Position numbers and translations under genes: made by a program
The notes under the pieces: generated by a model
What the model saw: the letters and a program-made list of their open reading frames with translations, nothing else
Told to the model about the DNA's origin: nothing
Databases searched by the model: none
Shown here: piece by piece, positions 12,201 to 24,200 of the stretch
Layout of the letters: every line of letters begins with the position of its first letter
Position numbering within the stretch: the first letter of the stretch is position 1
NCBI GenBank assembly: GCA_963989385.1
Contig: OZ022508.1
Location: forward strand, 52,429,087 to 52,493,086
Direction: 5' to 3'
From: Ctena decussata
Taxonomy: Eukaryota; Mollusca; Bivalvia; Lucinida; Lucinidae
Length of the DNA stretch: 64,000 bases

Positions 12201-15200
12201 AACTTTGTCAGAATGTTTATCCTCATAATATGTAGGATAAGTTTGAAACTGGGTCATGTCGGGTCAAAAACTTGGTCACTAGGTCAAATCTTAGAAAAAC
12301 CTTGTGTACGCTCTAGAAGGCACAGTTTTCATCCAAAGTTCATGAAACTTTGTCAGAATGTTTATCCTCATAATATCTAGAACAAGTTCGAAACTGGGTC
12401 ACGTCGGGTCAAAAACTAGGTCACTAGGTCAAATCATAGAAAAACCTTGTGTCAAATCATAGAAAAACCTCTAGAGGACACAGTTTTGATCCAATCTTTA
12501 TGAAACATTGTCAGAATGTTTATCTCCATAAACTCTAGGCCAAGTTTGAAACTGGGTCATGTCGAGTCATAAACTAGGTCACAAGGTCAAATCTTAGAAA
12601 AACCTTGTGTGCGCTCTAGAAGGCACAGTTTAGATTCAAAGTTCATGAAACTTTGTCAGAATGTTTATCCTCATAATATGTAGGACAGGTTTGAAACTGG
12701 GTCATGTCGGGTCAAAAACTGGGTCACTAGGTCAAATCATAGAAAAACCTTGTGTACGCTCTAGAGGACACAGTTTTGATCTAATCTTTATGAAACTTTG
12801 TCAGAATGTTTATCTTCATAAACTGTCAGCCAAGTTTGAAAGTAGGTCATGTCGGGTAAAAAAACTAGGTCACTAGGTCAGATCTTTGAAAAACGTTGTG
12901 TAAGCACTGGAAGGCATAGTTTAGATCCAATCTTCATGAAACTATGTCAAAATGTTTATTGTCCATATATCTAAGCCCCCTATGAAAATGAGTCACGGCG
13001 GCTCAAGGTCAAATCTTAGAAAAACTTTGTGTACACCCTAGAGGGCACAGTTTTGATCCAATCTTCATGAAACTCTGTCAGAATGTTTATCTTAATGAAA
13101 TCTAGGTGAAGTTTGAAACTGGGTCTTGTCGGGTCAAAAACTTGGTCACTAGGTCAAATATAAGAACGACCTTGTATACGCTCCAGAGGGCACAGTTTTG
13201 ATCCAATCTCAATGAAACTGTGTCAGAATGTTTATTCTTACAATATCCAGGCCAAGTTTGAAACTGGGTCATGTCGGGTCAAAAACTAGGTCAAATGTTA
13301 GTATGGTAAAAACTCTTATAAATCTTCACCAGAGCCAGTGAACTGATTAATGCTCAGGTGAGCGATTCAGGGCCACCATGGCCCTCTTGTAAGGTGAATG
13401 GATACAATTTTAAGAGAGATCAGTCTACACTGAAGTACTGTAGAACTTCAATGGCTCAAACACTGATAGCTCATTTATCCTGCCTGGCTAGAGCTCATTA
13501 TTGGGCCCTTACAGGTCAATTTTTATAGAAGCTAGCCCAGGATGGCTTGAGCTACCTTTAGTTGGAACTAGTTTTCAAGGTCCCAAGCCAGTTAGAGCCA
13601 TTGAAGTACTACTGTAATTGCCTATAGTGGACTAATGATGAGGATGGCAAATTATCCTAGGCTCATCATGGGTTTTGATGCCCTTAAGCATTATTTTAGA
13701 TTTGTCCACAGCTCAAGTATTGCACATTTTCTTTATACAGTGTAAAAAAGTCAGGGACTACTAGAACTATATTTGACACCTTCAAGATATTTCTGTTTTA
13801 ACTGCTTTGAGAAAGAATTGAAAAGCAGTCGACAACCATGGAAACAGTCACCTCTATTTAATTTTTCATTTTTCTCACGAGATAATTTTAAGAATTTATG
13901 GAACACAAAAGGGTATTGGACACAAGAAGAATTATTGTTCTTTGACTTGTTTACATCTATAAATGTGCACCTGATTTTGCAAATGGCTGCCTATACAGCA
14001 TCTCAATTTTGTAGGGTAGGGAGGTTGAAGCACTTATTCTTCATACTTGGATCCAGTTGAGACTGGTGATGTGCATGCAGGTCTGTATTCAAATAGCTTA
14101 CAACAGTTTCACTGGATTTATGATAGTAAAATTGTATCAATCTCTATTCTACGTCCTACAAGTCTTAACTTATTACAAGTCTTTTTTGCTCTCACAAACT
14201 GTTCAATAAACTAATGAATGGTTTGCAAATGTATGAGGCCTGGCCCAGAGGTTATGAAACTTGAGTACATTCTCAAACTCAAAATAAAGCACACTGATAG
14301 GCTGCTTCCGAGCATGTGCTTTGAAGCAGCCAATCAACGTGCTTTATTTTGAGTTTGAGATTATTCTCAAGTTTTATAACCTTAAACCCTGATCATATGA
14401 GGCCTGCTCCTAAAGCAGTGGGATTTTGGTCTACATTGGTACTGTGATATTTCAGTTTTAATACTAAGAATTTTTACGTTAAATATTCTGTTACAGAAGT
14501 TTATGCCATCAATAAAAGCCAAACAGCAGCCAGTTCCTGGGCAGGAGAATCTCTTGTCAAATAAGCTGCCACACTCTACACACTCTGCCGCTAAGAAACA
14601 AAGGTAACATGAAATGTGAAATGAGAAAAGCTAGAAGCCATTTGTTAAAAAGTGGAAGGCAAAAAAAAAATTTGATTACATTACTACAGAACGTATATTC
14701 ATGAAAATTTGAGTATCTAATGAACACAAGCAGAAGGAAAAACAGAATTTCGTCTCCTGAGACTAGCAGAAGTGAGACCTAAGTTTTATTTCCCACATTG
14801 TTGACTTTGTGGGGCGTAAACTTTAGTAAAGTGTTAGATCTGATTTGTGACAGTGTGCTGACACTGCCTTCCTTAAAATTCTTGTTTTACTTTGAAATAA
14901 TACTTTGTTTTAAAAATGTTTAAGATACATAGAATCTTAAGCATAGTTTGTGGTGCAGAGTTTAGCTACTGTGTTTAGCTGTATGTGTCACAGACTTGCA
15001 AACCTGCTGAAACTGCACACAAGCATAGATTTAGTTGAGCATCTCATATTTGTAAAGCCATTGTGTTAACCCCCATAGTGCCAGTCAGATATGCAGAGGA
15101 CAAAATTTACATTTAAATGTGCAGACCAGCACACATCTCGAGATTCTTTAGTTCCAGTCATGACCTTTACTATAGAAGGTAAACCTGATTACAAAGGTCA

Positions 15201-18200
15201 CTGTAGAAGATTTTTACACTTTGCTCGGGATATGCTATGGACTGTGTGCAAAATTTCAAAAATCGTCTTTTCCAAGTGACATCATATTGAGAATTCAAAG
15301 ACCAGAGGGCGAACAGTGTAGGCCCAAATGAGATGGCTTGCTATATATTACATAAAAAAAAATAATTTATCTACAAAGTCAGTGTTTCAGATTCCATTAC
15401 TTCATTTCATTGAATAGAAAGCAAGATTCGGTATACGAGGGTTGTTCAGAAAGTTCTGATTCTAGCCGCATAACTTTATTTAGCGGCATGCTGGGGACAA
15501 ATGCTAAGCATGTATTGAAAGCACTACTTTTCATCTTCATAATGATACCTAAAACTATCCAAAGATATATATTCTTATTGAGTTACAACGCATGTTATAA
15601 GGCCCCAGTCACACCACTGGGCTAATTTCATATGTGAATTTATCTTCAGTGTGTCATTTAAGTGAAAAATCATTGTAAATACAAAATTGATTTTTGTCAG
15701 CTTCTTGTCATTCGTTGTTTTCAATATCCATTCAAAAGTTAGAAGGGCAGCAAACGTTATTGATTTAGTTCTTGCAAAGCAATGCGCAGTTCTTATGACA
15801 TTAGTGAAAACAACGTCAACGTCATTTTTGAAACCTTGTAGCGGCTTCGTTGTTTACATCAATTTTAATTTTTTGACGGTTTCGAATTGGCCCATACAAA
15901 TGCTCTTCTTAATAAGATTTTGAATGTTAAAACTGTTGCTTTTGTTACAAATTCATTATAACTTTAGTAAAAAGGGAGAATTAGCTACTACACTGGAGCG
16001 CCGTTATATCGCGGACCGATATATCGCGGTAATCGGTATAACGCGGTTGTCCTGTGGCTCCCAAATTTTTTCTACAGATCGCGGATTTTTCGGCGGTTTC
16101 CGTAGGTGTTCACGACATTGGAATAGAAAATAACCATTAAAAGTTAATTGGGCTGTTTACATAATTTTAATCAACAGCGTGTCAAAAGTTATTACAGACA
16201 AGACAATCAAAGCGTCGGTTGTCTTGCCAAGGTGTGAAAGACTTCGATAATTAGCGCATATCGCGTGTCACCAATTAGCGAAGGTCACCCCATATACACA
16301 ATACACAAGCCGACGCTCAGGAAAAAGGCTGTGCGTAGCAGTCACTGATTACTTCCGAAGAAAACATTATGAAAGAATTTTATAAATGGAAAAAAAACAA
16401 AGCTTAAACCCGATTTGGTTATCTGTAGGCTGCTTAGAGTTTTTTTAGGCGACGTCAGTACTCGCGCAAATAAGTATATTTTATTCGTCCGAAGGTACCT
16501 TTTTGCAAGTGTATATACAAGGGAATTAACTCGAACAAGTCTACTTTCGCTCAGTCGGATATCCTCGTCGATATAGGTTTAATTCAGGATACGGAATTGG
16601 CCGATGTGTTACGATTGTACTTTCGCTTTGTAAATGGTTTTCAACCGTTTTGCAGCGCATTTTTCACAATAAGTAAGGACATAGGGACTGAAAGCTTACT
16701 TCAGCGATGACTTTCGTTGTGTCAGGTAAGCAGTAAACATGTCTATCTACCTCGTAAGGGCTAAATAAGCGCTACGAACATGTACTCATGGGGTTTTACA
16801 TTAGTGGGTGGGGTATTTCTGTGAAGATCGTTATTACGCGGTGATCACTTATAACGCGGTTCGATTTTATGGCTCCCGACACCCGCGTTATAACGGCGCT
16901 CCAGTGTATATAAAATGCTTATAATCTAAATTGAAAGGACCTAGATTAAATATATTTTCTGTGATATTTACAGGTCACAGTTGCCAGGGGAATAAGTCTA
17001 AGTAGCAATGATCAAAACAATTGAAAGACTGCTCATATATGAACTATGACCTTCTTAAGTGAAAATCTGCAGTGGCTGTAGGGTAACCTCTTTCAAAAAC
17101 GTTAAAAAATATGTCCTTTAGAAAATGTGCACCACGTTTGCAGAGTTGTCTTCACATATCATACCATTATATATTTTCGCTATCAGAAGCTCTGTATTTA
17201 TAATGGTTACCAAAATAAGACGTCACGATCAGAACTTTCTGAACATCCCTTGTAGCTTTTGATAATTTTCAGATGATTTTATTGTGCCCCCTCCTTAGAA
17301 AGTTTTATACATGTTTACAACGAGAAGGAACAGAAATTACCCCAGAATTATCATTAAAACTTACAGCCTTCTATATCTTGCTGTGTTTGAGCTAATTTGA
17401 GCAGCGACAAGAGAAAACCAACAAAGTGGTTGTGTGCCCAGGAGAGACTCAGGTCAGCTGTGGCATCCACCCAGTCTGATCAGAGTTTCCGCCTTGCGCT
17501 TAAAGGGTAGCCAAGGGTCTAATCTAGCTCCATGCAGACAGCGAAGACTCTGATCAAACTTGGCGGATGCCCTGGCTGATCTGTGTCTGCCCTGTGCGCA
17601 CAGCCAGTTTGTTGGTTTTCTCATGTTGCGGCTGATTTTGTGTAGTCATTTTACAGACGTGAGGTGCATGATGAGAATGTAGACCTCAGTGGGCCTGGAC
17701 CTAGAGTATTATTTACTGGCTTTCCTAAAGGGGTTACCAAGAGGCTACAACCTGTAAGTTGATTGTTTATACCTTTTCTTGGTAATATTGGGGTCAAAAT
17801 GTACAGGCAGCACCTAAAACAGTATGCTTTAATACTGCTGTCTGGCGCATTTTTATGAGTTGTGTAGTTCTGTTTTATATTTTTTCTTTGAGTGGATCAG
17901 TTTTTTGTTAGTTTTCTCTTTGTTCTGAATGTCTCTACATAAGTGTTCTGAATGAAAGAAGATGACCTTGTTGAAATATAAACTAAATAAAAAAAGAAAT
18001 GGTACCATAGTCACCTGTAATATTGGGACATTTTAAAGTTTGTACAAGTTTTCACTTAAGAAATAGATCAGCTCTAGCAGTGAATTGTTGAGTAATAATT
18101 CACTGTTCGGAGGTCAGTTGTAAAGTAGATTCGATCACGAGTCGGAGGGCGAGTGATATGTATACTTACAACTGACTAACTATTTCGATTCTAACACTCA

Positions 18201-21200
18201 AAGAGGCTGAAAAAGTATTCCTTTCATTCAAACTCTCCCAACCTTCCCGCCAGCGTGTTCTTGCTTCTGCCAATATTATTAACTGTATCTATGGTAAATG
18301 TACGTTTTTATGGTGATTTTAGATTAAAAAAGACATTACACCGTCTAACCTCTCAAAACATCACAAAATTACGTTAGTAGTTCCAGTGACATTAGCAATT
18401 ATACTCACGCGCTCCGAAACAGTGAATTGTTGCAGAATAAAACACGGAAACTTTCCATTGCTTCTATAGGCGCACTGTGTTAGAATGTTGGACAATGTGC
18501 TGCAAGTCTGCTGGTGGGATGCAAATGGTGCTCAGATATTTCATAAAACTAGAAAAAACAATTTAACTTTATTTAGGTTATTTTCTTTAATATTGTATGG
18601 GTTGTTACTGTTACATACAATACTTGTATACTGAACTGTACTGTAGATGGTCCAGCAGCTAGGTGGAACAGTGGTGGAGAATCCTAAGTATTGTACTCAT
18701 CTAGTCGCCCAGTCATTCTCTCGTACTATGAAATTTTTTGTTGCCATTAATGTGTGTCATCATATAGTAACCAAACAATGGGTAGAGGACAGCTTCCAAC
18801 AGAACAAGTTCATTAGTAAGTATAACCTTGATGTCAGAACATCTGATCAGTACATAACAGTATAGACCTGGATCAGGCTGCAGAATATGCAACCTGACCC
18901 CGAGGTTATAAAAAAAATTTCATGCTCAACTTAGCTGAGCATGAAATTTTACCTGCTAATAAATAGCAAATTACTGATAAGTACAGTGGTTTTCATGCTC
19001 ATTTTAGCTGAGTATGAAATTTCCTCTGCTTATGAATATGAAAATGCCAACATTAATTGGCATTTTCATATTTATCAGCAGAGAAAATTTCATGCTAAGC
19101 CGAGTTGAGCATGAAAAGTCTTATAACCTCGGGGCCTGATCTGGGTCTACACTGTTAGAGCAATTCCACCTGCAATGTTTCGTACACATCACCTGACAGT
19201 AAAATCAGTTTTTATCAAAGTTTAGGACAGTTACAGAGGTTATTTGTGGTGAGTCAATATTATGGGTAATTTCAGAAATAGATATTTATACCCCTGGACA
19301 TGACCATGTGGAGGGGTATATAGTTTCTTTTGTTTCCTCTGTCTATTGATCTGTCAGTACCTTTATTCATCCATTAGTTAACATATGCATTAAAGGTTTG
19401 TGTTACGTTTTTTTAGGCAAGTGCACTGTTCTCTTTCTGTAGTCTGTATGAGGTGATTCGAGGTCAGGGTAGCAGTAATCATGTTATGCTGTAACAGTGA
19501 TAATTACTCTTCGCAGGAATACATAAGCAAACAGTGTAGACAATCATGAGACTGGCATTTATCATGGTCTGCATGTTTTTGTCATCTGAAAATTTAACAA
19601 AAGAAGTCTTCCTATGACAAAGTGACTTGTCCAAATTCACTGATGGAAGCGTACATTATAGAAATACAGGATAGAGTTAAGGGGTAATTCAGGCTGTCAA
19701 ATGGTGTGAATTCTTTGATATTCAGTCAGGTCACCCCTGAAGTGCATCATTGCACATCATTGGTACCAAAAATACTTTCATCCAATCAGCTTTGACCCAT
19801 TTTAATTTGTTCAATAAATGTTATATTTGGACAGTTTACTTCCTTATTTGTTCAGTACTAAGTCACTACATCTACAAGATTTGAGATTCAGTTAATGATG
19901 ATTCATGATAATATGAGCCACGACACAAGAAAACTAACAAAGTGTCTGCGCCAAGTGCAGAATCAGATCAGCCTGGGCATGCGCCCAGCCTGATTAGACT
20001 CTCCCCTGAGCACTTAAAGGGTAGCTAAGGGTCTAAGGTATCTGCATGGGGACAGCAAAGACTGATCAGACTGGGCAGATGCCTAGGCTGATCTGAGTCT
20101 TTGCTGAGCCCACATGCTCTTTGTTGGTTTTCTCGTGTCGCAGCTCATATTTCCAAAAATGCTTGTTTTGGCCCTGCAGTAGAGCCACATCTACAATGGA
20201 CTTTTAGTAAGTGGCCATATGATTTGGTATAGTTGTTACTTACTTTTACAGCGGAGACAAATTATGCCTTACAAGATGTGTCCGGGGAATCAGAAATGAA
20301 GTGTTCATTACAACAGTCCCTCTGTAGAGCCAGGACTCAGCCACTGTTTGCTGTAAGTTAGGAAATGTTAAATCTGATTGGAGCCAAAGAAATGACTTCA
20401 TTGGATTAAGCTTGTTCATTGTAACCAGTGATGAAACATGCAACACTGGCTATGTCCTCTAGGACCGGCTTATCACTTTGAGGTCCAAAAATGAAAAAAG
20501 TTGAATTGATCCAGATGAGATGGCTCATCATGAGCCACTTCATCTTAAACTACACTGTATACCCTCTAGTCTGTGAATTCTCACTATGATATTCCTTGGA
20601 ACAAATTTTTATGAAATTTTCTGATATAAATTTTGTCATCTGGTTTCTTTAGCGCGTTGAGGATTAGGCGGATAGCTGACAAAGATCAGTGTTTTTTTTA
20701 GAAAATTCGGGCATATAGGCATATATGAACGATAGCTTGCTTAAGGTAAACGATGACAATAAAGGGAAAGAGCTCTGCCATTTTCATTTTTGTCTCCCTT
20801 TTCAGTGGGGATCAACTCTTAAAAAATGTAGTCTTCGAAGAACAAATTCTTTCCTTTAAGAGAAAACGGGCTTTGTCCTCCAAGAAAGCAAACAGGAACT
20901 CACAGAAGTGTTTTCACTTATAAGAATAGAGGAAAAACATGATGTACCCATACACCTTAAAAGCACAATCTGGTTGAGGCATGCAAAGTGTACCCAGACA
21001 ACTTTAATGCCATGGAGATTGTGCATATGTGCAGGTTGGTTTTGGTATGTGCAGTTAGTGTATGCTAAAGATCTGGTATATCTTTGTATTTGTCCTTGAA
21101 TATTGACACCGGAAAACATGTAGGTCCGTAGCAGGGAAGTAAACTTTGCGGTTTTACAATACAAAAATATGTCCCAGTGGCAAACAGTGTAGACCCTGAT

Positions 21201-24200
21201 CAGACTGCAGTCTGATCTGGGTCTGCACTGTTTGCTCAGACCTATCTGTCCCAATACTTAGAATTTTTATGATAATATGAGCCGCGACACGACAAAACCA
21301 ACAAAGTGGTTGTGCGCCCAGCGCAGACTCAGATCAGCCTGGGCATCCGCCCAGTCTGATCAGAGTCTTCGCTGTCCGCATGGAGGTAGCTTAGACCCTT
21401 AGCTATCCTTTAAGCGCTTAGTGAAGAGTCTGATCAGAATGGGTGATTGCCCAGGCTGATCCGAGTCTGCGCCATACGCACAACCACATTGTTGGTTTTC
21501 TCGCGTCGCGGCTCATATATATTATGTTTGTAAATTTCAGGGTTTAACATTCTATATCACCCCAAGTGTTCAGCCGTCTTTGAGTGGTCTACAGAAGATA
21601 ATTGAGAGTGCAGGCGGTACGCTAGCAACGAAACAAAGATTGTCAGCAAAGATAATATCAACTCTGCTTGATGATCAGGTATAAATTGGGCAGGTTGAAT
21701 TTCAGTGCTCCAGATAAGGGGAATATTTGAGGATACTTCTAAGATAATTATGTCCCCCACCAAAGCTGAGGGGGACATATTGTTTTCATTGCGGATCTCG
21801 GGCGTCGGTGTCGGCGTGACAGTTTCTTGGGTGCACGATATCTCTTGAACCACTGGATGGAATTTAAGAGCTGATTAGATTTTTGTGACCTTAGCCTCAT
21901 TTTCAAGGTCATAGTCATCTGTGTAGGATATCTTTAGAACTAGTGGATGGATTTTCTCCAAACTTGCTTAGACATTTTACTTGTACAGGCTTTTTATTCA
22001 TTTGAGGGGATGGGAAATGAGCTGGTGGGGGGTCATCAGTTTTTCTCTGAAAAACATTTCTAGTTTTCCTTATTTTTTTGGACAAAACATACGCTGTGAC
22101 CCATAGTTAGCAATGTCTTGATGAGATGGTTCAAAGCAGGGCTCACAACATACTTTTTTTGAGGAGAAATGTGGACAAATATCCCTAAATTAAAATGTTA
22201 CCCCTTCTTATCTGGAGCATTGCAGGTTTCATATGGGATATGGAAAAGACTCAGATCAGGGTGCATATTGTTGAATTTTGTCATAGTATATCTTTTTTCT
22301 CTTTTGCTTGTATTTGCAGATACAGCTTAAGTAAATGTTGGTATAGAAGTTTATTGGATTTATAATATGAATATTTTATTTGTTCAGAGACATAACAATG
22401 TATGACTATGACCTAATAGAAATGATCTTCATATTTCTAATATTCATTAAAGTGTAATTGTATGGACACTTGCAGTGTGTACTGAGCCCCTGTAAAACTT
22501 AGATATAAGAAAAATTATTCATATGACTGCACTGTAATATAGGAACATAATGTCAGTACATAAAGTTTAATACAGTCCCCACATTACACATAGCTAGGGC
22601 AGAAATAGTTATATCACCATCCACGACAACAGTTACTCTTCTAAAACAATTTTCTGTGCCTAACGTATCCCCTAAAACTTGGAATTATAGACAGAATCTC
22701 AAATCAAGTGATACAGCAAAGAATAAGGGCAGGTCAGGCACATGCAGACAAAATTGTTGGGAGAATTTGAAGGAAAAGAATATTTTATCAGCATTTTTGA
22801 GTGTTAAGATAAAAATAATTCAGCTCTAGGGATGTGTTGTAAGTAGATGTATCACTTGCACTTCACACTCTTGATACTGTAATGAGCCTAAATGTTTGGA
22901 CAAACAGGTCTTAGCAAACACAGACCCAGATCAAACTGCCCCTGAAGGAACAGTTTGATCAGGGTCTACAATGTTTGCCATTCTCTAAGCATCATTTGGA
23001 TGCATTACTGTGTATAAAATTCACTGTCTAAGAATTTTAGAACAGTAATTGTCCAACTTCCGGGTGTCCGAAATTTAAGGGTTTTTACGGTATGATCTAT
23101 TTCATAACTGATCTCCAACCAGTGAATTATTACTATTAAAACCATTCACTGCTAGAGCTGTCCATTAAATACATATAATTTATATGTGACTTGCCAAAGG
23201 CTCATTTAATAAAATTCATATGAAATAACTGGTCCTCTGTATGTACATGTAATTAACTTCTGTAGGTTTATTTCAGTGAGTTTCTCTGTTCTTTTCTTCA
23301 GGGTAATCCAACATATATAGTGATCACATGTGCTAATGATATTCATCTGTGTGAAGATCTTATCAACAGGAAAATAAGTGAGTCACTTAATGAGTGTATA
23401 ATAAAAATTCTAAAACTTGGGACACCAAAAATAATAATAACCATATTTGTCTTAAAATGGGACACTTTGTTTTTACACTGCAGTAATGTTCCCAAAAGAT
23501 GCAGATGGTAAGTCTCCTTACTGCATCTCCTCTGAGACCACTGAATGGATTTTGTAAAAACCTACCACAGACATTTTCCTTGGGGTGTAATTGTGTTCAA
23601 ATGAATTTCGCGCCAATGATTTGACTGCTGCTATTCCAGTATTTTACTCTGGTTCTGTTATAGCCTCTTCCCACACACCCTTACATCCCTAATATGGGTC
23701 CCTAACATGGGCCTGTTGGGATTAGTTTAAATTATATTTTATTCAATAAATCAATACAAATATAGTAACACAATAAACATACAGTGGGATTAGATAACAG
23801 GCTTGCAACATCTTCTCACGAGTACAAAACATATACACGAAAAATTGAGTGTACATAAGACAACATATAGAAAATACTGTTCAAAGTACAAACAGACGTA
23901 GAAGGAAGAGTATGTAGTACCATATATATGACACTTCAGTATTGAAAAGTCATCTGTGAGAGAAAGAATCTAGTGATATGTTGGGATTATCAACCAAATA
24001 TAGCCATGTAAGGTGTTTTGTTCTATATATTTCTGTGAGGCTTACTAGTAGATAACTTATTTACAAAGGTATTGGTCGGAACAGCACTCTAATTAAAGGC
24101 ATGTTTAGTATCAAATTGAAGATTTCATTGAGTGAGGAAAGCTACAGTTCTGTATTGTAACTCTTGATTTTGTTTTCATTCTAGAGGTATACACAGCAGA

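Noticed and set aside
8494..13300. CRISPR arrays
   Set aside because: Repeats are contiguous 140-170-bp tandem units without spacers, in a metazoan genome, and belong to mobile elements.
20856..21254. 132-residue - strand frame
   Set aside because: It lies in an intron across a family G repeat and a palindrome. No motif, signal or splice context.
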